A stretch of 64,000 nucleotides of DNA from CAG-103 sp963627135 (lineage in GTDB: Bacteria > Bacillota > Clostridia > Oscillospirales > Oscillospiraceae). Positions 49,888-58,250 of the stretch are shown in pieces. Each line of letters opens with the position of its first letter. The first letter of the stretch is position 1. The notes beneath the pieces are model-generated. The model saw only the letters and a program-made list of their open reading frames with translations, had not been told where the DNA came from and ran no database searches. The DNA is taken from NCBI GenBank assembly GCA_963627135.1, contig CAVFZY010000035.1, forward strand, positions 94,210-158,209, read 5' to 3'. The translations under genes and the position numbers were made by a program.

Positions 49888-51243
49888 ATGCCCTTTAAGT
49901 TTCATGGCGGAGTTCATCCCAACTACATGAAGGCACCGGACGTTCCGGTGACCGTCATTGCGCCTCCGCCGCAGGTCGTGCTCCCGATGATGCAGCATAT
50001 CGGCGCACCCTGCAAACCGCTGGTCGCGGTGGGCGATTATGTGAAGATGGGTCAGAAGATCGCTGACAATCCGGCACCCGTCTCCGCGCCCATTCACGCG
50101 ACGGTCTCCGGTAAGGTGATCGCCATCGAGCCGAGACCCCACCCCCTGGGCGATATGATCCCCGCGATCGTGATCGAAAATGACTTCCAGGACACCCCCT
50201 GCACGGATCTCGCGCCCCTGACGCCCGAGCAGCTGAAGGATCCGGACGCCATCCTCGAGCGCATCCGCGAGGCCGGTATCGTCGGTCACGGCGGCGCCAT
50301 GTTCCCGACCGCATTCAAGATCCGCGGCGGCCTTGGCAAAGTCGACACCCTCATCATCAATGGCGCAGAGTGCGAGCCGTACCTCAACGGCGACCATCTG
50401 ACCATGAAAAACCACCCGGAGGAACTGCTCAAGGGTATCGAGCTGGCGCGCATCGCGTCCGGCCTCGACAAGGCTTACTACGGCATTGAGAAGAACAAGC
50501 AGGACGCCATCGACCTGCTGCTGGCGAAAAACCCCGCGCAGTACGGCGTGGAGATCGTGCCGGAGAACGTCAAGTACCCCCAGGGCGCCGAGAAGATGCA
50601 GATCAAGGCCATCACGAACCGTGAGGTCAAGCCCGGCGGCCTGCCGTCCGGCGTCGGCTGCAACGTCATCAGCACCCAGACGGCTTACGCCATCTACCGC
50701 GCCTGCTACGAAGGCATGCCCAGCATCGAGCGTGTCCTCACCGTCGCCGGCAGCGCCATGGGCGATAAGTCCTACAACCTGCAGTGCCGCTTCGGCACCC
50801 CGTTCAGCTACATCGTCGAGCAGTGCGGCGGCTTCGTCACCGAGCCGAAGAAGATCGTCCTCGGCGGCCCCATGATGGGCCTGATCGCCACGAATCTCGA
50901 GGCGCCCAACATCAAGGGCACCGCGGGCATCCTGTTCTTCACCGAGAAGGAGGACCGCTCCGTCGCCAATCCGACGTGCATCCACTGCGGCAAGTGCCTG
51001 ACCGTCTGCCCGATGAAGCTCGAGCCGCTGTACATGTATAAGTACTATCAGAAGCGCGATTTCGAGAACATGGAGAAGTACCACATTCTCGACTGCTTCG
51101 AGTGCGGCAGCTGTTCGTACAACTGCCCGGGCCGTCTGCCCCTGACCCATACCTTCAAGACCGCAAAGCTCCTCTTCGCCGCCCGCGCGGCCGAAGAAAA
51201 GGCCCGCGCGGAAGCCGCTGCAAAGGAGGCTGAAACGAAATGA
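49888..51243 (+). CDS. rnfC: Rnf complex subunit C
   Basis: 451 residues from the ATG at 49888, seven bases after GAGGTG; an ATG two codons upstream is too close to the site. It contains the NADH/FMN-binding part (GHGGAMFPTAFKIRGGLGKVD; INGAECEPYLNGDH) and two C-terminal [4Fe-4S] motifs (CIHCGKCLTVCP and CFECGSCSYNCP). RnfC takes the electrons on the NADH side of the ferredoxin:NAD+ oxidoreductase, which drives Na+ or H+ export. It is first in the order rnfCDGEAB, and its stop overlaps rnfD as ATGA. Confidence 0.96.
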   Translation: MPFKFHGGVHPNYMKAPDVPVTVIAPPPQVVLPMMQHIGAPCKPLVAVGDYVKMGQKIADNPAPVSAPIHATVSGKVIAIEPRPHPLGDMIPAIVIENDFQDTPCTDLAPLTPEQLKDPDAILERIREAGIVGHGGAMFPTAFKIRGGLGKVDTLIINGAECEPYLNGDHLTMKNHPEELLKGIELARIASGLDKAYYGIEKNKQDAIDLLLAKNPAQYGVEIVPENVKYPQGAEKMQIKAITNREVKPGGLPSGVGCNVISTQTAYAIYRACYEGMPSIERVLTVAGSAMGDKSYNLQCRFGTPFSYIVEQCGGFVTEPKKIVLGGPMMGLIATNLEAPNIKGTAGILFFTEKEDRSVANPTCIHCGKCLTVCPMKLEPLYMYKYYQKRDFENMEKYHILDCFECGSCSYNCPGRLPLTHTFKTAKLLFAARAAEEKARAEAAAKEAETK

Positions 51244-52289
51244 CACCGAAAGAATATACCTTTGACGCTGCCTATCAGCCTCAGGTTCGCGCCAAGCGCG
51301 GCACCCGCGAGATCATGCTCGATGTGATCATCGCGCTGCTCCCGGCCCTGTGCGTCGGCGTGTGGCAGTTCGGCGCTGCGGCGCTCATTCCGGTCGCCGT
51401 GTCCGTCGTGTCGTGCGTGTTCTTTGAGTGGGCTTACCGCAAGCTCATGAAAAAGCCCGACTCCATCGGCGACCTGTCCGCCGTGGTCACCGGCATCCTG
51501 CTGGCATTCACCCTGCCGGCCGGCTGCAAGTGGTGGATGCCGATCATCGGCGCGTTTTTCGCCATCGTGGTCGTCAAGCAGCTCTACGGCGGCATCGGCA
51601 AGAACTTCCTCAACCCGGCGCTCGCCGGCCGTGCGTTTTTGCTTGCTTCCTACGCCACGTTCATGACCACCTGGAACACCCCGAAGGCCCTGTCCGCCGC
51701 AGTCGACGCGGCCACCATGGCCACCCCGCTCAGCTACATGAAGGCCGGCGTGATCCTGCCGGAGTACTACTCCGCCAAGGCCATGTTCCTCGGCACCATG
51801 CCCGGCTGCCTCGGCGAGGTCAGCGCGCTCGCGCTGCTCATCGGCGGCCTCTACCTGATCTGCCGCAAGGTGATCACCTGGCACATCCCCGTGTCCTTCA
51901 TCGGTACGGTCGCACTGCTGACGCTCATCTTCGGCGACCGGAGCGGCACCTACACCCACGTCGAGTGGATGCTCGATAACCTCCTGACCGGCGGCCTGCT
52001 GCTCGGCGCCTTCTTCATGGCGACCGACTACAGCACCAGCCCCGTCACCGCTCCCGCCCGCATCATCTACGGCGTCGGCTGCGGCGCACTGACCGTGCTC
52101 ATCCGTGTGTTCGGCAGCTTCCCGGAGGGCGTTTCCTTCGCCATCCTGATCATGAACTGCTGTGCCTGGATGTTTGACAAGCACACCCAGCGCCGTCAGT
52201 TCGGCGTGAGCCGCGAAGATGTCAAGGCGAAGAAAGCTGCTGCAAAGGCCGCGAAGAAAGAAGCAAAGGAGGCTGCTGCAAATGGCTGA
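51240..52289 (+). CDS. rnfD: Rnf complex subunit D
   Basis: 349 residues with about eight to ten membrane helices. The covalent FMN threonine lies in AATMATPLSYMK. LSAVVTGILLAFTLPAG and NPALAGRAFLLASYATF are family segments. It is an integral membrane subunit that takes part in electron transfer coupled to ion movement. The C-terminus is Lys/Ala-rich (KAKKAAAKAAKKEAKEAAA). Its end overlaps rnfG by 8 bp. Confidence 0.95.
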   Translation: MTPKEYTFDAAYQPQVRAKRGTREIMLDVIIALLPALCVGVWQFGAAALIPVAVSVVSCVFFEWAYRKLMKKPDSIGDLSAVVTGILLAFTLPAGCKWWMPIIGAFFAIVVVKQLYGGIGKNFLNPALAGRAFLLASYATFMTTWNTPKALSAAVDAATMATPLSYMKAGVILPEYYSAKAMFLGTMPGCLGEVSALALLIGGLYLICRKVITWHIPVSFIGTVALLTLIFGDRSGTYTHVEWMLDNLLTGGLLLGAFFMATDYSTSPVTAPARIIYGVGCGALTVLIRVFGSFPEGVSFAILIMNCCAWMFDKHTQRRQFGVSREDVKAKKAAAKAAKKEAKEAAANG

Positions 52290-52851
52290 AAAAACCGCAA
52301 AGAAATCCGGTAATCAGATCATCAAGCTGGCGCTCGTCCTGTTCGCTGTTTCCGCCATCATGGCGCTCGCCCTCGGTGTCGTCTATGAGATGACCAAGGA
52401 CACCATTGATATGCGCGCGGAGGAAACGACCAAGACCGCATACGCCAACGTTCTGGAGGCCGACGAATACACCGAGCAGACCGGATTCGAGAATGACGGC
52501 ACCATCACCAAGCTCAGCACCGCCACCACCGGCGGCGCGCAGTCCGGCTATGTCGCCGAGGCAACGTTCTCCGGCGCACAGGGCATGATCACCATGGTCG
52601 TCGGCCTGGATGACCAGATGAACTGCACCGGCATCTACATCACCAGCCACTCCGAGACCTCCGGCCTCGGTGCCAAGGCTGCGGAGACCAGTGCGGGCGC
52701 CTGGCGCGACGATCTGGTCGGCCAGGGCGACGGTCTGGCGCTCGCCAAGGACGGCGGCGACATCGCGGCCATCTCCGGCGCGACCATCACCTCCCGCGCA
52801 GTGGTCAATGAAGTCCAGGTCGTTATCAATGCGGCCAAGTCGCTGGGTTAA
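52282..52851 (+). CDS. rnfG: Rnf complex subunit G
   Basis: 189 residues from the ATG at 52282, which overlaps rnfD. One N-terminal membrane anchor (about 12-33, LALVLFAVSAIMALALGVVY) is followed by an FMN-binding domain. The covalent FMN site is SGATITSRAV near residue 170. It faces outside and moves electrons between RnfD and other subunits. Confidence 0.94.
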   Translation: MAEKTAKKSGNQIIKLALVLFAVSAIMALALGVVYEMTKDTIDMRAEETTKTAYANVLEADEYTEQTGFENDGTITKLSTATTGGAQSGYVAEATFSGAQGMITMVVGLDDQMNCTGIYITSHSETSGLGAKAAETSAGAWRDDLVGQGDGLALAKDGGDIAAISGATITSRAVVNEVQVVINAAKSLG

Positions 52852-52864
52852 GGAGGGCTGAAAT

Positions 52865-53554
52865 ATGAATATCAAACAACAATTCAAAGAAGGCCTGATC
52901 ACCAACAACCCGGTCCTGGTCCAGCAGATCGGTATGTGCGCCACCATGGCCATCACGACGAGCCTCTTCAACGGCATCGGCATGGGCCTGTCCGTGCTCA
53001 TCATCCTGACCTGCTGCAACGTGGTCGTCTCTCTCATCCGCAAAATCATCCCGAACGATATCCGTCTGGCGATCTTCGTGCTGGTCATCGCCGGCTTCGT
53101 CACGATCGTCGACCTGCTCCTCAAGGCGTATGTGCCCGCGTTGAGCTCGTCACTGGGCGTGTTCATCCCGCTGATCGTCGTCAACTGCATCATCATCGGC
53201 CGCGCAGAGGCGTTCTGCCAGAAGGAGCCGGTCGGCCCGTCGTTCTTCGACGGCATCTTCCAGGGCTTCGGCTACACCTGCGTGCTGATCGCGATGTGCC
53301 TGATCCGTGAGCTGCTCGGCAAGGGCACCTTCGGTACCGGCATCTTCAACACCGTCGACGGCGTCATCGGCACCGGCAACGGCATTCAGATCTTCCCGTC
53401 CGAGTACGGCGCACTCGTGCTCACGCTCCCGATCGGCGGCTTCATTACCCTTGGCTGCCTGATCGCGCTCATGCAGTACGCGCTCCGGAAATCCGCCGAG
53501 AAGAAGGAAGCCAAAGAAAAAGCGCTCGCTGCGCAGGAAAAGGAGGCGGCATAA
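52865..53554 (+). CDS. rnfE: Rnf complex subunit E
   Basis: 229 residues, six membrane helices in the RnfA/RnfE family (LITNNPVLVQQIGMCATMA; IPLIVVNCIIIGRAEAF). The cysteine in TCCNVV and the one in VVNCIIIGRA are those that hold the membrane [2Fe-2S] cluster together with RnfA. It ends with a charged Lys/Ala/Glu tail. It is 13 bp after rnfG and 3 bp before rnfA. Confidence 0.95.
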   Translation: MNIKQQFKEGLITNNPVLVQQIGMCATMAITTSLFNGIGMGLSVLIILTCCNVVVSLIRKIIPNDIRLAIFVLVIAGFVTIVDLLLKAYVPALSSSLGVFIPLIVVNCIIIGRAEAFCQKEPVGPSFFDGIFQGFGYTCVLIAMCLIRELLGKGTFGTGIFNTVDGVIGTGNGIQIFPSEYGALVLTLPIGGFITLGCLIALMQYALRKSAEKKEAKEKALAAQEKEAA

Positions 53555-53557
53555 TCC

Positions 53558-54148
53558 ATGAGTTCTACGACAAGTATTTTTGCCATCATCCTCAGCGCCG
53601 TCCTGACCAATAACTTCATCTTCTCGCAGTTCCTCGGCTGCTGCCCGTTCCTCGGCTGCTCGACCAAGATCGACACCGCCACCGGTATGGGCCTCGCCGT
53701 CACGTTCGTTATGGGTCTTGCGTCCGCGATCTGCTGGCTCGTGAATATCTATATCCTCATCCCGATGGGGCTCGACTTCCTGCAGACCATCGTCTACATC
53801 CTCGTCATCGCCGTGCTCGTGCAGTTCATCGAGATGTTCCTCAAAAAGTCCATCCCGTCGCTGTATTCCGCGCTCGGCATCTATCTGCCCCTGATCACCA
53901 CCAACTGCGCCGTGCTCGGCGTCGTGCTGCTCAACACGCAGTATGACTTCGGCTTCCTGCAGAGTGTGGTCTACGGCGTGTTCGGCGGCCTCGGCTTTAT
54001 GCTGGCTATCTGCCTGTTCGCAAGCGTGCGCGAGAAGCTGGAGTTCGCCGATTATCCGGAGTGCTTCGAGGGCTTCCCGATCTGCCTCGTCTCCGCCGGT
54101 CTGCTGGCCCTGGCTTTCATGGGCTTCTCCGGCATGAAGATCGGCTAA
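53558..54148 (+). CDS. rnfA: Rnf complex subunit A
   Basis: 196 residues, six membrane helices, paralogue of RnfE (LTNNFIFSQFLGCCPFLGCS; LITTNCAVLGVVLLN). It shares the intramembrane [2Fe-2S] cluster with RnfE. An AGGAGG-like site in the rnfE tail precedes it. Confidence 0.95.
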   Translation: MSSTTSIFAIILSAVLTNNFIFSQFLGCCPFLGCSTKIDTATGMGLAVTFVMGLASAICWLVNIYILIPMGLDFLQTIVYILVIAVLVQFIEMFLKKSIPSLYSALGIYLPLITTNCAVLGVVLLNTQYDFGFLQSVVYGVFGGLGFMLAICLFASVREKLEFADYPECFEGFPICLVSAGLLALAFMGFSGMKIG

Positions 54149-54161
54149 GGAGGGCGTGAAT

Positions 54162-54974
54162 ATGAACTTTACATTGATTCTCGAAGGGATCGCCGTCCTC
54201 GGCATCATGGGCGCTATTTTCGGCGCGCTGTTGGCTTATGCCGCAAAGATTTTCCATGTGGAAGTTGACCCCAAGCAGGAGGCCGTGCGTGAGTGCCTCG
54301 CCGGCGCCAACTGCGGCGGCTGCGGCTACCCCGGCTGTGACGGTTATGCCGCTGCGGTCGCGGCGGGCCAGGCTCCGGTCAACTGCTGCGTTGCCGGCGG
54401 CCAGGCGGCTGCCGACAAGATCGCTGAGATCATGGGCGTCTCCGCCGGTGCGGAGGAGAAGATGGTCGCGTTCGTGCCGTGCTCCGGCGCGGAGGGCGTC
54501 GCCGTCAAGCGCTTCAACTACCAGGGCCCCCAGGATTGCCAGGCTGCCATGCTGTTCGGCGGCAAGAGCAACAAGGAGTGCCGCTTCGCCTGCATCGGTC
54601 TCGGCAACTGCGCCAAGGCCTGTAAGTTCGGCGCCATGCACATCGTCAACGGTGTTGCCAAGGTCGACCGCGACAAGTGCGTCGGCTGCATGGCCTGCGC
54701 CGAGGCCTGCCCGAAGAAGATCATTGAGAAGGTGCCGTATAAGCAGGCTGTGCTTGTCGGCTGCCGCAATCAGGACAAGGGCGCCGTCACGCGCAAGATC
54801 TGCGACGTCGGCTGCATCGGCTGCATGAAGTGCCAGCGCGAATGCCCGGCGGAAGCCATCAAGATCGAGAACTTCGTGTCCACGATCGACTACGACAAGT
54901 GCATCGGCTGCGGCCACTGCGCCGAGATCTGCCCGCGCGGCATCATCCATCCCATGGATGTCGTGAAGCAGTAA
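54162..54974 (+). CDS. rnfB: Rnf complex subunit B (ferredoxin-type)
   Basis: 270 residues from the ATG at 54162, seven bases after AAGGAGGG; a GTG two codons earlier is less suitable. An N-terminal membrane anchor (about 5-27) is followed by a four-cysteine cluster domain (ANCGGCGYPGCDGYA), then ferredoxin repeats CVGCMACAEACP, CIGCMKCQRECP and CIGCGHCAEICP plus an atypical CRFACIGLGNCAKAC. RnfB accepts electrons from reduced ferredoxin. It is the last gene of the operon. Confidence 0.96.
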   Translation: MNFTLILEGIAVLGIMGAIFGALLAYAAKIFHVEVDPKQEAVRECLAGANCGGCGYPGCDGYAAAVAAGQAPVNCCVAGGQAAADKIAEIMGVSAGAEEKMVAFVPCSGAEGVAVKRFNYQGPQDCQAAMLFGGKSNKECRFACIGLGNCAKACKFGAMHIVNGVAKVDRDKCVGCMACAEACPKKIIEKVPYKQAVLVGCRNQDKGAVTRKICDVGCIGCMKCQRECPAEAIKIENFVSTIDYDKCIGCGHCAEICPRGIIHPMDVVKQ

Positions 54975-55002
54975 GCTGCAGGGCCTGCCAACCAAACGAC
55001 AG

Positions 55003-55036
55003 ACAGACGGACATTTCGGTGTCCGTCTGTTTTTTG
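55003..55036 (+). terminator. Terminator of the rnf operon
   Basis: ACAGACGGACA pairs with TGTCCGTCTGT followed by TTTTT. Confidence 0.9.
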
Positions 55037-55114
55037 CACACGGGACGTGGAACGTCCCTTTTCCTGCGGCGCGCAATGTGTTACAATAGAGAAAATATCC
55101 GCAAGGAGGCCGCC

Positions 55115-56155
55115 ATGTACCAGATCTGCCCCGATAACTGCGCCGCGTTCCGGTGTCTGGCCGGGGCGTGCCCGCAGACGTGCTGCGCCGCGTGGGAGAT
55201 CGTCGTCGATCCGGACGCGCAGGACGCCTACCTGCGTCTGCAGCATCCGCTGGCGGCAAAGCTGCGGCGTGTGCTGCGCGTGGACAGCGAGGGCGACACG
55301 TACTTTGCGCAGACGGACGGGCGCTGCCCGTTCCTGTGCGCGGACGGCCTGTGCGAGCTGCAGCGCACGCTCGGCGAGCAGAGCCTGTGCCGTACGTGCC
55401 GGGACTTTCCGCGCTGGGAGGTGCTGCTGTGTGACCGGGTGGAGCAGGGGCTCTCGAGCGCGTGCCCGGAGGCCGCGCGGCAGCTGCTCGCGCGCACGGC
55501 GCCCCTGCGCTTTGTCTCCGCTCCGCTGCCGGACGACGGCTATGTGCCCGGCGCGCGGGAGCGGCAGTTGACGGCCGCCGTCACGGCGGTGCGCGACCGG
55601 GTGCTCGCGCTGCTGGCGCGGCCGGGGTGCACGGTGGAGGAAGCTCTCGCGACGGCGCTCGCCTTCGCGCGCGCGGCGCAGCGCCGGCTCGACCGGCACC
55701 GCATCGCGGAGCTGGCGGCCGGGAAGGCGGCGGTGCCGGCGGATACGGCGCCCGAACCCATGGCGCCGGCGGCGCTGGCAGCGGCGTTCGCATCCCCGGA
55801 GCCGCTCGATGCGCGCTGGCCGGAATGGCTCCGGCGCGTGGCGGGGCTTTCTGACTGTCCGCCGCCGAGAATGACGCGCGTGCAGCAGACGTGCCTCGCG
55901 CAGGCGATCGTCTGGCGGCACGGCATGGACGCACTCGACGACCGCGATGTGGTCTTTCCCGTTCAGTACGCTGCGGCGGCGCTGCGGCTGCTCGCCTGTC
56001 TGGCGGCGGTGAGCGACCGCACGGACGCGCAGCTCGTCGTGCTCGTCACGCGCGAGGTGGAAAACGACCCCGAGGCCCTGTCCCGGCTGCGCGCCGGGCT
56101 GCAGATAGAACCAAAAATGAATGCTCAGGAGGCACACGACGATGAAAAAATGTAA
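55115..56155 (+). CDS. FliB-like (flagellin lysine-N-methylase family) cysteine-rich protein
   Basis: 346 residues from the ATG at 55115 (AAGGAGG ahead). The N-terminal region has the family cysteine pattern: FRCLAGACPQTCCAAWEI, then CPFLCADGLCELQ and LCRTCRDFPRW. This cluster is typical of proteins annotated as flagellin lysine-N-methylase, and probably binds a metal cluster. The C-terminal half is helical, Ala/Arg-rich and poorly conserved. No flagellar genes are in the window, so the target may be another protein. It overlaps the next gene by 14 bp. Confidence 0.75.
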   Translation: MYQICPDNCAAFRCLAGACPQTCCAAWEIVVDPDAQDAYLRLQHPLAAKLRRVLRVDSEGDTYFAQTDGRCPFLCADGLCELQRTLGEQSLCRTCRDFPRWEVLLCDRVEQGLSSACPEAARQLLARTAPLRFVSAPLPDDGYVPGARERQLTAAVTAVRDRVLALLARPGCTVEEALATALAFARAAQRRLDRHRIAELAAGKAAVPADTAPEPMAPAALAAAFASPEPLDARWPEWLRRVAGLSDCPPPRMTRVQQTCLAQAIVWRHGMDALDDRDVVFPVQYAAAALRLLACLAAVSDRTDAQLVVLVTREVENDPEALSRLRAGLQIEPKMNAQEAHDDEKM

Positions 56156-56555
56156 CTGTAAAATCATGAATACCCTTAGCAAGTACCAGAAGATCTGGCC
56201 GTGGATCGGTGTGGCGGGCTATGCCGTCGACGCCGCGGAGATCGTGCTCAAGCGCACGAAGTGGGGCAAGGCGCACGAGAAGCTGCGCATGCTCATCCAC
56301 GGCGCGGGCGCGGGGCTGCTGTGTCTCGGCGCGGGTGCGCACACGGTGCAGGCGTTCACGACGGGCAAGGCGGACGTGCCCGCCGTCGTCAGCGGGTCGG
56401 TCATCGGCTCGGGTATCCTCGGCCTGGGCTACACGCACGCCATGGCCAAAAAGATCGGCCAGAAGCAGGCGCGCGTCATGCACCGCGTGTTCTGCGGTGT
56501 GACGGGCCTCGGCATGGCGATGCACATCTTTGCCGTCAAGCAGCCGAAGCAGTAA
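56142..56555 (+). CDS. Uncharacterised membrane protein
   Basis: 137 residues from the ATG at 56142; CAGGAGG lies upstream within the end of the FliB-like gene, so translation is coupled. It begins MKKCNCKIMNTLSKYQKIW, has glycine-rich hydrophobic segments (about 52-70, 83-100 and near the end) and basic loops. No family is recognised. It may be a membrane partner of the FliB-like protein. Confidence 0.6.
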   Translation: MKKCNCKIMNTLSKYQKIWPWIGVAGYAVDAAEIVLKRTKWGKAHEKLRMLIHGAGAGLLCLGAGAHTVQAFTTGKADVPAVVSGSVIGSGILGLGYTHAMAKKIGQKQARVMHRVFCGVTGLGMAMHIFAVKQPKQ

Positions 56556-56577
56556 GGCGCATGGTACAGAAAACAGA

Positions 56578-56622
56578 CAGCAGCCGCAGCGGCACGGGCC
56601 GCTGCGGCTGCTGTTGTATTTT
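56578..56622 (+). terminator. Terminator after the FliB-like pair
   Basis: CAGCAGCCGCAGCGGC pairs with GCCGCTGCGGCTGCTG, then TTGTATTTTTT. Confidence 0.85.
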
Positions 56623-56681
56623 TTGCGGTGCTGTGATAATATGGAACTCGCAAAGCAAAAATTGGATTTGCGGAGGGAGAC

Positions 56682-57188
56682 ATGAAAAAACGACTTTGCT
56701 GCATGATCGCAGTGCTGATTCTGGCAGCACCGCTTCCGGGCTGCGGTACGAAAGACGCGGCTCCGAACAATTCACCCCAGCCGACGGTTGCAAGCACGAC
56801 CGCCCCGAAGAGCACGACCGCCCCGAAGAGCACGACCGTTCCGGAAAGCCCCGACGTGCAGGAGCCCCCGGCTGCGCCCGAGCCCACCGCCGCCCCGCAG
56901 ACAGAGATCACGCAGGAAATGGCCTATGCCGGCGTCAACAACTATTGCCACATCACATATGACTGGAGCATAGCAGAAAGGATTCCCGGTATGATGTATG
57001 TGATCAATTGGGACGAGACGGAGACCGAGCATGTGGTGAAGTTCCGCAGTTATACGGGTGCGTACGAGTATTTCTATGTTGACAAAGCGAGCGGCGTGAC
57101 GCGGATCGTATCCTATGAACCCGTACAGCAGAAGGAAACCGACGAGGGGATCATCAACATATGGGACTACCTCGAGACGGGCGGCTGA
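56682..57188 (+). CDS. Uncharacterised lipoprotein with Thr/Pro-rich linker
   Basis: 168 residues. The lipobox is LPGC (residues 18-21) after a short signal. A Thr/Pro/Lys-rich linker (about 30-75) includes repeats of TTAPKS. A C-terminal domain of about 90 residues follows (YDWSIAERIPGMMYVINWDE; YEYFYVDKASGVTRIVSYE). GGAGGGAG precedes the ATG. The domain resembles small beta-rich surface domains; no known function. Confidence 0.65.
   Translation: MKKRLCCMIAVLILAAPLPGCGTKDAAPNNSPQPTVASTTAPKSTTAPKSTTVPESPDVQEPPAAPEPTAAPQTEITQEMAYAGVNNYCHITYDWSIAERIPGMMYVINWDETETEHVVKFRSYTGAYEYFYVDKASGVTRIVSYEPVQQKETDEGIINIWDYLETGG
56795..56848 (+). repeat. Three tandem 18-bp units in the lipoprotein linker
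   Basis: Units at 56795, 56813 and 56831; the first two are identical and the third has diverged. Each encodes a TTAPKS-like hexapeptide. Such repeats can change in number by slippage. Confidence 0.8.
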
Positions 57189-57225
57189 TCGGTATCTGGA
57201 GCGTGCCGGACCGCTGCGGCTGCTG

Positions 57226-57254
57226 TTGCAATGGCCGCGGATGCGTGGTAAGAT
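57226..57254 (+). promoter_or_regulatory. Promoter of the acetyltransferase gene
   Basis: TTGCAA at 57226-57231, 17 bp, TAAGAT at 57249-57254. Confidence 0.55.
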
Positions 57255-57299
57255 GAGGGCCGAAAGACCGGGAAGCCGGAAATTGCGGGAGGAATGCTT

Positions 57300-57884
57300 A
57301 TGACCGAGCGGGAGAAAATGCAAAACCGAAAGCTGTATCACGCCAATGACAGGACCCTCTGTGCCGACCGCGTGCGGGCCAAGGAGCTGTGCCATGCCTA
57401 CAATCAGCTGCGGCCCTCGGACGAGGCCGGAAAGCGGGAGATCCTCCGGCGGCTTTTGGGGAAAACGGGCGAGGAGTTTTGCGTGACCGGCCCGTTCTGG
57501 TGCGATTATGGCTACAACATCCGGCTCGGGGAGCACTTTTACGCCAATCATAATCTTGTCATTCTCGACTGCGCTGCGGTGACGTTTGGCGACCATGTGT
57601 TTGTGGCGCCGAACTGCGGCTTTTATACGGCCGGTCATCCGATCGACGCCGAGCGCCGCGAGCTGGAGCTGGAGTATGCCTATCCCATCACCGTGGGCGA
57701 TCATGTGTGGATCGGCGGCGGCGTGCAGGTCATGCCCGGCATCACGATCGGGAGCAATGTCGTGATCGGGGGCGGAAGCGTCGTCGTCAAAGACATTCCG
57801 AGCGATTCGGTGGCCGTCGGAAATCCGTGCAGGGTCATTCGGCCGATCACGGAGGCAGACAAACAGACCTGCTGGGACAGATAG
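57300..57884 (+). CDS. Sugar O-acetyltransferase (maltose/galactoside type)
   Basis: 194 residues from the ATG at 57300, seven bases after GGGAGG; the ATG at 57294 is too close. An N-terminal Mac domain (about 1-60) precedes a left-handed beta-helix with hexapeptide repeats (IRLGEHFYANHNLVILD, VTFGDHVFVAPN, ITVGDHVWIGGGVQVMPGI, IGSNVVIGGGSVV). The catalytic histidine is in YTAGHPI. It moves acetyl from acetyl-CoA to a sugar, often for detoxification. It shares no operon with a sugar gene. Confidence 0.92.
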   Translation: MTEREKMQNRKLYHANDRTLCADRVRAKELCHAYNQLRPSDEAGKREILRRLLGKTGEEFCVTGPFWCDYGYNIRLGEHFYANHNLVILDCAAVTFGDHVFVAPNCGFYTAGHPIDAERRELELEYAYPITVGDHVWIGGGVQVMPGITIGSNVVIGGGSVVVKDIPSDSVAVGNPCRVIRPITEADKQTCWDR

Positions 57885-57945
57885 CGCCCGGCTGCACAGC
57901 AAGAGAAAAACAGGATGCAAAATCAAAATTCGGAGGTCAGGTGAA

Positions 57946-58131
57946 ATGAAAAAAGGAAAACGGTTTGAGGTCGTATATGAGGAAGGCGGACTCGCGAGCG
58001 CAAAAACGATCTATGTAGACAAAGAGACAGGTGTAAATTATCTGTTTATCGCAAGCGGATACGCGGGCGGATTGACACCGCTGCTGGACGCGGAGGGGAA
58101 ACCGGTCGTCACAAAGGAGACTGCCGACTGA
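57946..58131 (+). CDS. Small DUF6440-type protein
   Basis: 61 residues. The sequence MKKGKRFEVVYEEGGLASAKTIYVDKETGVNYLF and GGLTPLLDAEGKPVV (two segments) matches the DUF6440 pattern as I recall it. It is likely one compact beta domain. GGAGG lies ahead of the ATG. It is probably co-transcribed with the acetyltransferase gene 61 bp upstream. Function unknown. Confidence 0.75.
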   Translation: MKKGKRFEVVYEEGGLASAKTIYVDKETGVNYLFIASGYAGGLTPLLDAEGKPVVTKETAD

Positions 58132-58185
58132 TAAAACTGTGCTTCCTATCCGGTGCAAAGAGGCGCTTTGCCGTGGCAGAGAAAA

Positions 58186-58222
58186 GACCGGCGTGACCGA
58201 AAGGTCACGCCGGTCGGTTTTT
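58186..58222. terminator. Terminator between DUF6440 gene and the DUF4015-type gene
   Basis: GACCGGCGTGACC and GGTCACGCCGGTC with a GAAA loop; TTTTT on the plus side and AAAA on the other. Confidence 0.85.
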
Positions 58223-58250
58223 GCTTTCCGGGCCGTATGCGGGCCGGAAC

